This document shows, one piece after another, positions 24,939 to 36,550 of a stretch of DNA of 64,000 bases; positions within the stretch are counted from its first letter, which is position 1; each line of letters starts with the position of its first letter. The position numbers and the translations under genes are program-made. The notes beneath the pieces were generated by a model. It made no database searches and had not been told where the DNA came from. It saw only the letters and a program-made list of their open reading frames with translations. The stretch lies in the NCBI GenBank assembly GCA_022578605.1, contig MU394070.1, forward strand, positions 1-64,000. The letters run 5' to 3'. Source of the stretch: Camillea tinctor (lineage: Eukaryota; Ascomycota; Sordariomycetes; Xylariales; Xylariaceae).

Positions 24939-27871
24939 TTAACCACTGCACATCACGCAAGCCTCGGGGTTCTCAATGCTGCCTATTGAAGGAGGTTAGT
25001 TACTGATTTCTCTCAATATATTGGAATAAGGTCAACTTACAGGCTAGAACAGCATCAGCATAGATATCGAACTCACGCTCCTTGCTAGTATCATCCTTGT
25101 CCTCATCCTGCGAGGGTGACTTCTTGTCCTCAAGAGCGGGGTCTGGCAGTTCTTCATCCTGGAGCTTCTCTGACGGCTCCGTGGCCAAGGCCTTGGGGCT
25201 CTCACCCTCAGCGACATCTGCCTTGAAGGGGGTAGGCTTAGCTGGAGATGCGACAGGGCGCGATGAGGCCTTGGCCTCCTGAGCCGGGGGAGGAGTGATA
25301 CTAGGAGTTGGGACACCGTTGTTGCTAATGTTGTTATTGGAGTCCTCTCGCTTGGCATAGACTGGCCGGGGGACGGCCGAGGATGGTGAAGACATAAAGG
25401 AACTTCCAGAAGGAGGGGCGCGCTTCTTCAATCCGACAGCTCTAGCAGCAGCTGGGTCCACAACCTTGAGAGCCTCCTGGTCCACGGTAAACTGGATAGG
25501 CTGGGCAGCAGCCTGTGTACGGAGATAGTACATGCCGGTCTTGAGACCAAGCTTCCAGCCAGTGAAGTGCATGCTGGTAATCTTACCCATCGTGGGTTCT
25601 CGCATGTGAATGTTGAGCGACTGGGACTGGTCAATGAAAGCACCACGGTCGGCAGCCATCTGAACAACAGTTCGCTGGGAGATTTCCCAAACAGTCTTGT
25701 ATAGAGCCTTGATCTCCGTAGGAATGTTAGGGATGTTCTGGATAGAACCACCCTCAGCAATGATGCGGTTCTTCATGTTATCAGACCAGAGACCCATGTC
25801 TACAAGGTCCTTAAGCAGCCATGGGTTCACAACCTGGAACTCACCAGCCAGAACACGGCGGGAGTAGATGTTGGAAGTATATGGCTCGAAACACTCATTG
25901 TTACCCAGGATCTGCGAGGTACTGGCAGTAGGCATAGGGGCCAATAGCAGACTGTTGCGCACGCCATGCTGCTTGATCTGCTCCTTCAGACTGTCCCAGT
26001 CCCAAAGGTCAGACGGAGTGACATTCCACATGTCATACTGGAGGATACCCTGAGACACGGGAGAGCCTTCGTAGGTGGAATAGGTACCCTGTTCCTTGGC
26101 GATCTCCATCGAGGCAGTAAGGGCACCATGGTAAATCGTCTCGAAGATTTGCTTGTTCAGCTGTCTGGCCTCGGGCGACTCAAAAGGCATGCGGAGAGCC
26201 AAGAATGCATCAGCAAGACCTTGGACACCAACGCCAATGGGTCGGTGTCGCATATTGCTGTTGCGGGCCTCCGGTACAGGGTAGAAGTTGACATCGATGA
26301 TCTTGTTCAGGTTGCGGACAACGACCTGAGTGACCTCATGCAGCTTCTGGAAGTCATAAGTACCAGAGTTGTAATCTACAAAAGAGGGCAGCGCAAGAGA
26401 GGCCAAGTTGCAAACTGCCACCTCATCAGGCGCTGAGTACTCAATAATCTCAGTGCAGAGATTGGAGCTACGGATAACACCAAGGTTCTTCTGGTTGCTC
26501 TTGCGGTTGCAGTGATCCTTGTACAACATGAAGGGGTTGCCAGTCTCGGTCTGGGCCTCAAGGATAGCGTACCATAGCTTCTGGGCCTTGATCTTCTGAC
26601 GACCACGGCCCTCAGCCTCGTACTTCTCGTATAGAGCCTCAAACTCATCACCATAGACATCGGCAAGACCAGGACATTCATTGGGACACATAAGAGTCCA
26701 TTCGCCATTCTTCTCGACACGCTTCATGAAGAGATCGGGGATCCAAAGAGCCAAGAAGAGATCACGGGCACGGACCTCCTCCTTACCATGGTTCTTACGG
26801 AGATCCAAGAACTCAAAGACGTCAGAGTGCCAAGGCTCCAGGTAGATGGCAAAGGCACCAGGCCGCTTGTTACCACCTTGATCGACATATCTGGCAGTGT
26901 TGTTGAAGACACGGAGCATGGGAACAATACCGTTGGAGGTACCATTGGTGCCGGCAATGTAAGAGCCGGTGGCACGGATACGGTGAATGTTCAGGCCAAT
27001 ACCACCCGCCATCTTGGAGATCATAGCACAAGTCTTTAGCGTGTCGTAAATACCCTCGATGCTGTCATCCTTCATGTCCACAAGGAAACAGGACGACAGC
27101 TGTGCCTGGGGGGTACCGGCATTGAAGAGGGTTGGGGAGGCATGGGTGAAATATTTGCTGGACATCAAGTTGTAAGTCTCGATGACCTTCTCCACATCAT
27201 CACCCCAGATGCCCACAGCAACACGCATAATCATGTGCTGAGGACGCTCAACGATCTTGCCATTGAGCTTGAGAAGGTAAGAACGCTCCAGAGTCTTGAA
27301 GCCGAAGTATTGGTAGTTGAAGTCTCGGTCGTAGACGATGGCAGAGTCGAAGTCCTCCTTGTGTCTCATGACGCAGTCGTACGTCTCCTGGGCAATCATG
27401 GGGGATGCCTTGCCATTCTTGGGGTTGACGTAGTGGTAGAGGTCGCTAACTACCGAAGACCATTGCTTCTTGGTCTGTTTGTGGAGGTTGGATACGGCAA
27501 TACGAGCAGCCAGGATGGCATAGTCTGGGTGAGTGACGGTCATGTATGCAGCGGTCTCAGCAGCCTATAGGTAGACATTGGTTAGAGGGCAGTCAAGATG
27601 AGCCAATTGGGTAAAATGTACTAACCAGATCGTCAAGCTGTACTGTAGTAACACCTCCGTAGACACCAGAGATGACCTTCTGGGTAATGGCAACTGGGTC
27701 AACATGGTCGGTGTCCAGACCGTAACACAATCTAGAAACACGAGCAGTGATCTTGTCGAACTGAACACGCTCCTGGCGTCCGTCTATTATTGAAGTTAGC
27801 GGCTTGGAAATTGGAATTGGGCGAGTTGCAAATGAAATATATAATTACATACCTCGCTTCTTGACATACAT
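24939..27871 (-). CDS. rnr1: ribonucleoside-diphosphate reductase large subunit (class Ia R1)
   Basis: Four exons: 27871-27853, 27783-27626, 27564-25041 and 24982-24939 (introns 69, 61 and 58 nt), 914 aa. The enzyme reduces NDPs to dNDPs together with the small subunit. The first exons give MYVKKR then [12 protein letters not shown], the start of the ATP-cone (residues 1 to about 90). Active-site residues are in place: redox Cys218 (SSCFLVDM), Asn427-Cys429-Glu431 (NLCTEI), Cys444, and the [19 protein letters not shown] loop. The linker (about 740-890) is Pro/Ser/Glu-rich. The last 15 codons, including the shuttle pair CVMC, lie in a separate 44-nt exon; reading through the intron would end the protein without it. 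MCB-like boxes lie upstream. Confidence 0.97.
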
Positions 27872-28181
27872 CGTGAAGATTGTGGTTGTGGGAAGGGGAA
27901 TGTAAGTGTAGAAGAAAGGAAGGTCAGGTTACTTGCAAAAGAGCAATGTACAATAGTGGATTTGCTCAAAGAGGGAAAACAGAAATAAAAAAAGAAAGAT
28001 GAATTGATAAGATCAGATACAAGAACCACAACAGCCCAATGGGGGTATCAAATGTGAATGGGAGGTTGTTGCGGGTTTTTGTTGTACCTGTATTGGTTGT
28101 GTGGTGTGTGGTGGGTGGTGGAGGAAGATGGATGAAAGAGGGAGAGAAATAGAAAATACGGTTTTTTCAGTTTAAGTAGAA

Positions 28182-28187
28182 ACGCGT
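28182..28187. promoter_or_regulatory. MCB-like ACGCGT box upstream of RNR1
   Basis: A palindromic ACGCGT about 311 bp upstream of the RNR1 start, next to the CT-rich leader. MBF-type factors (Swi6/Mbp1/Res) use this site to drive S-phase genes including R1 in yeasts. Further copies are at 28825-28830 and 29093-29098. Binding here is inferred. Confidence 0.5.
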
Positions 28188-28824
28188 TGCTGCCAAACCC
28201 ACCGCGTTCCCGCTCCGAAAACTCTCTTCCTAGCGTGAAAAACAATTACTAGATCGGATTAATTGGGCAGCCCTGCCTAGAATACAGGTGGTTTGGGTTG
28301 TTGGGACTGCTGTTTGCCAGCTGCAAGTCCTCTAAAAATTACTCAGCAATACGACCTAGCAACCACTCAACGCGCCCTGACGCGGGTTGGCAGGTAGGTT
28401 GGCGGGGTTTCCATTTAGTTAATGGGAGGATCAACACACATTAGGTAACACCTAACCACTTTGACCACTTGTTATGTTCATTCACTAACACTAAACAACC
28501 AGGTAGGTTAGATACTAGGTTAGATGATATAGTTAATGTACAAGCATTGAACAAGAAAAGATTATTTTCTAAGAAAAGGAATTTTCTTTACATATGCACT
28601 ATGTTAACTTAATGAGTGAAAACTCTAATTCTTTTATGTATTGTGATGTAAAAAAGTAGAAAGTTTGTAGACAAGTAAACAGTCCTATAGTGGTTGTTGG
28701 AGGGTCCCTTACCTACTTGGTCCCTCTATCTGATTATCAATACTGGGGAATGTGACAAAGCCATAACCAAAGCCAGAAAAAAAGTTGATCCTACCTCCAC
28801 CAAAACTGCCCCGCCGCGTACTTC

Positions 28825-28830
28825 ACGCGT
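28825..28830. promoter_or_regulatory. ACGCGT box in RNR1/TatD intergenic region
   Basis: Second exact MCB-type hexamer, about 950 bp from RNR1 and 720 bp from the TatD gene. Confidence 0.3.
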
Positions 28831-29092
28831 AAATGGGTAAGGGAAAAAAAAGTGACGGAATCTGACTAATGCACATCATACACCCAGAGCAATGAGAATT
28901 GAGTAGCAATCCTAAATCTCGATTTGATGTCCATTATTTTATATGGTATATTCTAAGTATAAACTTTTCTTTTCCTATTTTATAATAAAAGACACATTTC
29001 AATTTAATATTTTATTCAATAGTGCTCAACGTGGGACCACACGCATGCCAAAATGCCTTTGTCAATCTCACTGCTAATGCACATGCACATGC

Positions 29093-29098
29093 ACGCGT
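29093..29098. promoter_or_regulatory. ACGCGT box upstream of the TatD gene
   Basis: Third exact MCB-type hexamer, about 455 bp upstream of the TatD start. Confidence 0.3.
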
Positions 29099-29553
29099 AT
29101 GGAGTTTACAGGTGAGTTGAAGCATGCACTTAGACCCCTTCCACCCCTGTCTACCCTGTCGAATCGTGAATTGGCACTCCACAAACCCACGTGGGGCAAG
29201 ATCTAGCTTTAGGCGGTCTTTATTGGCAGATGCTTTTCAGGTCCAACTTTGGGCAACAACTTTATACTCTAAACCTGTAAGTCTTGGTACACATGTAACT
29301 TATACACTTATACACCGCATTTATTTACCTTTTCTTCGTATGGTGGTGCATACACCTATGTTAAAGATAAATTAAGGGCTAAGAGCTGAGCATCAAAACC
29401 ATCCTCTTTTTAGAAGAGGTGACTCAAAAGGCAAAAAGCTAAAAAGCTGAATAAATAACTTGGCAAAGAAGACATGTCGTTGTACCGCGCATGGCATATT
29501 GACTCATAGATTCACCGCTTACAAGCCTCCATCATTGAGGTGATACGCCCTCT

Positions 29554-31059
29554 ATGATTGCGAGGGTAACAATATATTACCGCTTTACTTTCTCTGTAGC
29601 ACGACGGTTTCCTCTGGTGTCAAAAACCTCATTACAAACATTCTCCTCTTCTATCTCTACTATGTCTTCTGACACTCTGCCTCCGGCTGCGGCCCCATCC
29701 CCGGCCCCGGTCCCGGTCCCAGCTCCGGCTTCGGAATCCACTTATAAGCCACGATATATCGATGTAAGCCTACTGCTACCTACCTACTAGATAGCTAGGT
29801 ATTTTATCTAATTAGCTCGGATGCTAACACTTACCTGAATACTAGATTGGCATCAATCTGGCAGATCCCATCTTCCGGGGACAGTACCATGGTACACAAC
29901 GGCATCCAGACGATTTAGATGCCGTCATTTCAAGAGCCAAAGAAGTGGGATGCACGAAACTGATCATCACGGGATCAGACTTTAAGAGCTCTGAACATGC
30001 ACTGGAAATAGCGAAAGAGTATCGTATGTAAACTCACTAAAGCCCAAGACAGAAAAAAAAAAGGGAGGGGACTAACCTCTTCCTCACGACAAAGCCGGCA
30101 CCGTATACACCACCGCCGGCATCCACCCCTGCTCCAGCTCCATCTTCAGCAGCATCCACTCGCACATCGACACCAACGGGCACACCATGCCCTGCGACCC
30201 GGACCCCACACAGCCCATATCCGAAGCCCACGAGCCCGACGCCACCAAGACCACCGAAGTCATCTCCGCCCTGCGCGCGCTCATCTCGCGCGCCCGGTCC
30301 ACGCACCCCACGCCGCTCGTCGCCTTCGGCGAGTTCGGGCTGGACTACGACCGGCTGCACTACTGCTCGCGGCGGGTGCAGCGGCACTCGTTCGGGGCGC
30401 AGCTAGCGCTGGCCGCGTCGCTAACCCCGCAGCTGCCGCTGTTCCTGCACTCGCGCGCCGCGCACGCGGACTTCGTGGCGCTGCTGAAAGACGCGTTCGG
30501 CCCGCGCCTCGAGCGCCTCGAGAAAGGCGGCGTGGTGCACAGCTTCACGGGGACCGCGGACGAGATGCGCGAGCTCATGGATCTCGGGCTCCATGTGGGC
30601 GCGAACGGGTGCAGCTTCAAGACCGCGGACAACTGCGCCGTGGTGCGCGACGTCCGCCTCGACAGGCTGATGCTCGAGACGGACGGGCCCTGGTGCGAGG
30701 TCAGGCCCAGCCATGAGGGGTGGAAGTACCTCGTTGAGCCTAAGCCGCAGCCTGTTCCTGAGAGCGAGACCACTACCTCCGAGGCGCCAGCAGAACAGGG
30801 ACAACCCGCGAGGAAACCGAAGAAACAGCAGCAGCAGCAGCAGAAGAAAAACCAGAAGAAAGAGCCTGAGGTCCCTGAGCGCTGGAGGACGGTCAAGAAG
30901 GAGAAGTGGGTCGAGGGCGCTATGGTAAAGGGCCGCAATGAGCCGTGTATGATAGAGCGCGTGGGCAAGATTGTGGCGGGCATTAAGGGCGTCTCGGTGG
31001 AGGAGGTGTGCGAGGCGGCGTGGCGGAACACGACGCGTGTTTTTGAGCTGGAGGATTGA
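29554..31059 (+). CDS. TatD-family deoxyribonuclease (TATDN1-like)
   Basis: Three exons, 29554-29763, 29846-30023 and 30095-31059 (introns 82 and 71 nt), 450 aa. TatD proteins are metal-dependent TIM-barrel 3'-5' exonucleases linked to DNA repair and apoptotic DNA degradation. Family motifs in order: YIDIGINLADPIFRGQYHG, TTAGIHPC, AFGEFGLDYDRLHYC (metal Glu), LFLHSR and HSFTG (metal His), and LETDGPWCEVRPSHEG (catalytic Asp). IGINLADP instead of the bacterial HxH start is usual in the TATDN1 branch. The first 37 residues are Arg/Ser-rich like a mitochondrial presequence, and a second in-frame ATG follows, so dual targeting is possible. A Gln/Lys-rich insertion (poly-CAG near 30827) sits between the Asp loop and the last helices. 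Confidence 0.92.
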
Positions 31060-31862
31060 TGAACTAGAAAAAAAGATAAATAAAAAAAAGGGTGGTTTGT
31101 TGACAGTAGATGAGAATAGGGGTTAGTCAAAAGTGAGGATTCGATGTAGAGAAAGAAAAAGGGGGAGAGTGGAACAGATGTGTAGGGTATTTTACAACTC
31201 AAAGATAGAAGAGATGGCTAAGACATAGAGAAGAGAATAGATGATGATATATAGTTCTTTGCTAATCTAGCTATATATATATATACACCTTAGGCATGTA
31301 CTGATACGTATATCTCTAGATACCCTCCTACCTGCCTGCCTATACAGTTCGTACATAAAAGAGAAATCCCAAGAGACATATTTATTTTCCGTCTGCCCTT
31401 GATGATTATGGGTACTTATATAGATAAAACGGAGAACATATTAGGTAGCCCACGGTTTTTTGTTATGTATCATCGTGTGGTGTTTATGTCGATCAGTATC
31501 GATATTCAGAAGCAGTCTCCAATAGGCTCTCCTCCCGGTCTGCTTATTCCGTTAAGGCCACAAAGTTTCTAATACTATTATTACCAGCCTCCTATGATAC
31601 GAGAAAATGGGAGAGAAAAAAAGGTGTAGATATATGTATAGGCTATATTGTAAGCATAGCATACACCACCTCCCTGCCTCCCCTAATCTATATACCTAGG
31701 TTATGTGGTTATCACATCCCCTTCAGTACGCATCTTCATAAAAGAGTCTTTTTTGTTTTTACACAGGTAAGCCGATAGTATTGAACCAACACTAATTACC
31801 TAACCTATTTTACTACCTGCTTCCTCCTCCTTTCCCCTCTTCCCCCCTCTCCTTACCCTACC
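31060..31862. other. intergenic, convergent 3' flanks, no gene seen
   Basis: About 800 bp between the convergent TatD and CHL4 genes. AT-rich with ATATAT tracts near 31270, with CT-rich sequence close to the CHL4 stop. Confidence 0.55.
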
Positions 31863-33560
31863 CTACCCCCCAACCCCCGACCCCTTAAACCCGCGTATCC
31901 TCCCCTCCCTCACCACCCCCACCGTCACGCCCTCCTCGCCCGTCATCCAACCCGGCGCGCGTGCCCCGTCCACAATGCCCGCCTCGACGAGCTGCCTGAT
32001 GCCGGCGAACACATGGGGGCCGTGGAAGGTGAGTTTGAGGTTGGGTCTCCAGTTCGTTTCGCCTGGTTTCCTCCGCCTATTCCTGCCATCCCCTTCCCTC
32101 TCTCCTTCTTCGTCGCCCTCTTCCGTGGCGAACAGGGAGGACGTATTACCGCTCTTTTTCCGCCCCGGCTTATTTGCTCTCCCCGCCATGTCTGCTTCTT
32201 GCTCGTCGTCGTCTTCCACGAGGGTGTTCGTATCTAGGCCAGGCAGCGCGGGGAACCCGTCTTCGAGGAGGATGTCCACCCTTTCGACGCCCTTCCCGTC
32301 ATCCATCCGCGCCGCGTCCCCGAACCGCGCCCTCGCTACGCGCCTCTTCCTCAGCCTCTCCTCCTCTTCCTCCTCCTCCCTACCCCTCTTCTTCGCTCTC
32401 CCCTCCGCATCCGAGTCCGGCGGCGTAACTGGCAGCGCTACGTTCAGCGGGCTCACGAGCGCTTTATCCCGCGCCTCGCCCGCGCCCGCGGCGTACACGC
32501 TCCACCCCCCCGCGGCGGCGGCCCCGCGCCCGGGCCCCCGCGCCGCGAGCAGGGCCTCGAGGTTCTTGGTGTGCAGGTCGGAGGGGCGCAGGGCGTAGCG
32601 CTCGCGCGGCCGCGACAGCGCCTTGGGTATGCCCTCTACTACCAGCGTGCGCAGCGACTTGGTGTCGGACGGCGTGGTGGGGCCGCTGCTCTGCGACCGC
32701 GAGATGTACACGTAGGGCGCGGCGTCCGGGAAGGCCACGTAGATGGTGCGGGAGGCGTCGAAGCTGGCCGGCGCGGCGGCACCGGAGCGCCGGTCGCGGG
32801 CGCTGGGATTGGGCGCGCTCATTTCGATGAGGGACCCCGTGGAGGTGCGCACAGTGGTGGTTATGGAGGCACGGCTGCGGTTCTGGTTCTTGGAGGAGAC
32901 GGCGAGGTCGGTATTGTATGGCGAGTCGAGTACGAAGATGCGGAGGAGCAGTAGGGGGAGGCCCGGTGGGCGGTCGAGGTTGTAATGCGCCTTGACGTCG
33001 GGGAGCACCTCGGCCTGGAGGTTCTGGAGAAAGGTGGAGGGGTGGAAGCGCGGTATGGCTAGGGATGCCTTATCGATCTTCTCCGGCCTCCTTATGCCGT
33101 CGGCATCGACATCATCTTCGTGCCGCGGGGTCTGCAGCCGCTCGATGCGGTATGTGCTCCACTTGAGCGTCCCCGGGTGATCGTATAGATATTGCATATC
33201 TGCCATGGCGAGCTGATATAAGCTTAGGCCATGGCGCCAGTCGCCCTCGATGATGCGATCCACAACCTCGCGCCGGCTTCCCTTGCGCGCCTGCAGGTCG
33301 ACGTAAATAGATTGCAACTCGTCCAGTGAGCGGGCCGGGGGGTATAGATCATCCTCATCCTCATCGTCCTCGCCTTCTTCCGGGTGGCGGAGCACGGGGG
33401 GACATAGCGTAAGGTTCTTAGGATCTAGCCAGTCGAGAACTAAGGATAAGAGTGATGTGCGCGAGAGTCGGTTGAGGACTTTGATAACGGCTGGGTTGGA
33501 CGCGTCGACACGGAGGGAAGAAGGTAGGCGGGCGGTTGTAGGGAGCGAAACACGCGCCAT
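31863..33560 (-). CDS. chl4: inner kinetochore protein CHL4 / CENP-N (Mis15) homologue
   Basis: A single uninterrupted 565-aa frame with no splice signal needed. The N-terminal part (residues 1 to about 240) matches the CENP-N/CHL4 family: RLSRTSLLSLVLDWLDP near the start, then RSLDELQSIYVDLQ, RREVVDRIIEGDWRHGLSLYQLAMAD and LKWSTYRIERL, all recognisable in fungal CHL4/Mis15. This subunit of the CCAN/Ctf19 complex links centromeric nucleosomes to the outer kinetochore. An acidic patch, a basic Glu/Arg-rich stretch (about 390-410) and a second acidic region (about 440-490) lie in the middle. The end (LTFHGPHVFAGIRQLVEAGI) is the conserved C-terminal segment, so it is full length. Confidence 0.85.
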   Translation of the reverse strand: MARVSLPTTARLPSSLRVDASNPAVIKVLNRLSRTSLLSLVLDWLDPKNLTLCPPVLRHPEEGEDDEDEDDLYPPARSLDELQSIYVDLQARKGSRREVVDRIIEGDWRHGLSLYQLAMADMQYLYDHPGTLKWSTYRIERLQTPRHEDDVDADGIRRPEKIDKASLAIPRFHPSTFLQNLQAEVLPDVKAHYNLDRPPGLPLLLLRIFVLDSPYNTDLAVSSKNQNRSRASITTTVRTSTGSLIEMSAPNPSARDRRSGAAAPASFDASRTIYVAFPDAAPYVYISRSQSSGPTTPSDTKSLRTLVVEGIPKALSRPRERYALRPSDLHTKNLEALLAARGPGRGAAAAGGWSVYAAGAGEARDKALVSPLNVALPVTPPDSDAEGRAKKRGREEEEEEERLRKRRVARARFGDAARMDDGKGVERVDILLEDGFPALPGLDTNTLVEDDDEQEADMAGRANKPGRKKSGNTSSLFATEEGDEEGEREGDGRNRRRKPGETNWRPNLKLTFHGPHVFAGIRQLVEAGIVDGARAPGWMTGEEGVTVGVVREGRIRGFKGSGVGG

Positions 33561-36550
33561 CGCTACAGGGTTTCGGGGGATGATGGTTATTGTTATTTTT
33601 CGCTTATTACGTAGTAAAATACATCAGATCGAATGGGGTATCATGAGTAGAATTGATGTTTTGGCACTTGGTACTGAATTATTTCTCCATTTCGCTATGG
33701 TAAGTGTAATTATCTGTGATGTTGAATTGAAGGTGGGATGTCGGACACGCGACGCGCCGAACGTCATTGGAGAAAAAAAAAGAAAAGAAAAAAAAAAAGA
33801 AAAAAAAAAGAACCTCCACCTGTGTCAAGTAACAGTAGGTAATCAACCTACAAACTTTAAATCGCCGACAGTACTACCAATTACATAAAATCTGTACTAC
33901 ATTCTTCAAAAGTATCGACTAATCAATGTTTAAGGTTATTCAATCACCCTAATCCAATTGACTGAGTCAAAACTTGTATAAGTCTCAAACTATCGCACAC
34001 ATGTCACTACTAGTGTAGTAAGGGGTTACTTTTCTTCTTTAAAACATGCATCGACTTGCGCATGCCCAAAATCATACACTTATATAAATACTGCATGCCT
34101 TAGATGGGGCTTCCTACCCTACTTATATATGTAGTAGGGTAGTCAGCCAGTCGGAATCAAAATCTCTCGGCCGGGACCAACTCGGCAACCCGTCCCTCCG
34201 TGTGGTACTCATGTAGGTATAGTGTAGTAGTAGGTATTGTGCCATGCCTGGGGTTAGAGGTAGTGTTACCCTTTGCACCACGATTGGGTCAATTCCCCGA
34301 GGCACGTTCTCTTTGTCGTGGTCTCTATGGGACCAGATCATCCTAACTGGGTGATCACCACATAAATAACGGCCATTGTCATTAACGCGAGACAAGAAAG
34401 GACAACCGATGCCGTGGGTTGGGTATGACCCTTTATACTACTTACTAGGTAGGTACTTACACACATATATAACCGGAAATACCTCCAACGACTCCGCCTT
34501 TCTGTCGCGCTGCCAAGACAAGAAAGGTGATTCTGTTCGTGATAGATATTGGTCATATTTGTTTGATTACAAAAAGGCGCCTGCAGAGCGGGTTGGAGTG
34601 CACGACTGAACGGCGTTTGGTTATTTATTAGCTTACAAATCCAATATGCATTTCTAAGGCCGCGGTACCATAGAAGCGCTACCAATTGACTACTAATAAG
34701 CCGCAGTGGACTCTTTTACTTACCGACTTTAGGTATTTGCTGTCGATGTGCATACGCACAGTGGCATTTCTGTCTTACTCCCTTCCGTTTAAAACTTACA
34801 ATGCATGCAGAGCGAGGTGAAAGAGTGTCAATGAAGTTCGACGAGGTTCGTGGAGATGGTGAGAAGACTTACTGAAGTATATATTGTGGGTGGGATTAGG
34901 TGGGATGACACAACCTTCATGCTGGAGGTAATGCAAAGTTGTGTAAGTCGATAATTGTTATCTGATGATCTCATCGGGATCTCGCTTTCACTTGCACTAC
35001 TCAAAAGGAAAAATAAATAGAAAGAGAAGAAAAAAACATGTGCAGCGAATCGAAGCTAGTGTATGAAAGTGGTGCAGAAAAACCGGGGAGTCCTTTTTTT
35101 CTTTTCTTTTATAACATGATGCAAATGTAGATCCCTTGGTAAGTCTACACTAGTACCTAAGTCCGTTACGGCCTTTGGGAATTTTCCAACATGTGCGTGT
35201 GTATGTGTATGCTCAATGCCGTTTGCGGTTCCCGACTATGCTCTCGTCAAACATGGGTTCCACATTAGCGAGAATCCTGTCGTCCGCTGTTGTGGTGTAA
35301 GTAAGAGAATTTACCGGGCTACTAGAGGTTTCGGCGGGCCCCGTAAAGCAGGATTGGGTGTGGTTTTTAGTGCAGTTACCTTGTCTGTTGGTGCAGTCGA
35401 GAGTGTGAAAAGGCGCAGAGGGGTTCCCAAGCTCCTAAGCCGGCCTAGAAGTGAGGGTGAGTGAGGGTAAGTGATGGTTCAGAAGTCTTGCAAAGACACC
35501 GAGAGTACGCCGTGGAGCGCGGGGGTTCTCTATACACAGAGAGATTCTGATTGGTTAGCAGTGAACCCTCCCCCAAGGGCATGCTAGGAGAACCCCACAT
35601 TCTCACTTAGCCTACACCCTAAGTGTGTGTGTATGGACTAGTAGTTTCTTGTCCCTTCCCTTACCAGCCCGGTGGACCAAGGCATACGTTATGTAGAGGG
35701 TTAGGTGGTGTGTTCGGGTGTGTTCGTCCAACTCACTCCACTATAATCGTGCAGTACATGTGTACCTACCTTAGACATGTATCAACGTACCTTTTTTACT
35801 TCCGTACGCCCACTTTACAGTATTCACGTAAATCTAGGTTATCCCCCTTCTATTACCTTTCAAAGTATTCACTACATGTCACTTTATTTATTATTTTATT
35901 GTCATTTATTTTATACTTGCAATATAATCGTGATAAGAAATTGTTTAACTAAAAGTGAATCAACTTTAAGAGACAACTAACCTAGAAGTACTCACTTCAA
36001 GTTATTTAGTTTCTTTTTCTCATTTTGTGTTACTCATGAATAAACGTCAGCCGTTCGTCAAAAACTCGCCATTTACAAAAACCAAACCGTTTTAGGACGA
36101 CCGAGCCCCAGTCGGTCGCGACGGCGGCGTCTTTTAACTCCTCGCTTTTGCCCATCCAAGTCCCACTTTGAGCCAGCATCATTTCACCCACCAAATCTCT
36201 CCCTCCGGCTGGCTTTTGGGACAAATTTTTTTTTTGTCAACTACAACAATTATTAATCCACCGGCCAGAAAGACAAAAAGAACCAGTCGCCCTTTGTCGA
36301 GTTCGGGAGTACCTATCACCAGACAAAATCTCACCGCCCACTAGTCTCTTTTTGACTGTCAGAGAGGAGAGAGTCTCGTCATCATCAATATAATCCTCTC
36401 TCGTTTCTCTCTTACTAGGTATAACCATACAGAACCAACACATCGCCAAATTAAAAAGCGAAAAAAAAGAAGAAGAAAAACAAGAGAAGAGGATATCAGC
36501 TGCCTGTGACGACGACATCATATATAATCGAGGTCAACGCACAAACCACC
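33561..36550. other. 3-kb gene-poor region upstream of CHL4 and the bZIP gene
   Basis: Divergent spacer. A purine-rich tract lies at 33770-33810 and small unsupported ORFs at 34123-34685 and 35216-35464. The segment 36030-36550 is probably the bZIP 5' leader, with several short upstream open frames possible. No gene recognised. Confidence 0.5.

Larger units (their letters stand above)
27872..29553. other. divergent intergenic region, RNR1 and TatD promoters
   Basis: About 1.7 kb. Close to RNR1 it is CT-rich on the gene strand (28090-28160). Three ACGCGT boxes are annotated separately. The centre (28500-29000) is AT-rich. I see no gene. Confidence 0.55.

Noticed and set aside
30360..31202. 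280-codon minus frame opposite the TatD gene
   Set aside because: The TatD exon explains the composition; the minus product is Ser/Cys/Phe-rich low complexity, typical of a shadow frame.
34630..34705. tRNA-like stretch on the minus strand (a D-arm-like TCAATTGGTAGCGC)
   Set aside because: No B-box (GGTTCGANNCC), no matching acceptor stem and no clear anticodon arm. At best a chance resemblance or a decayed copy.
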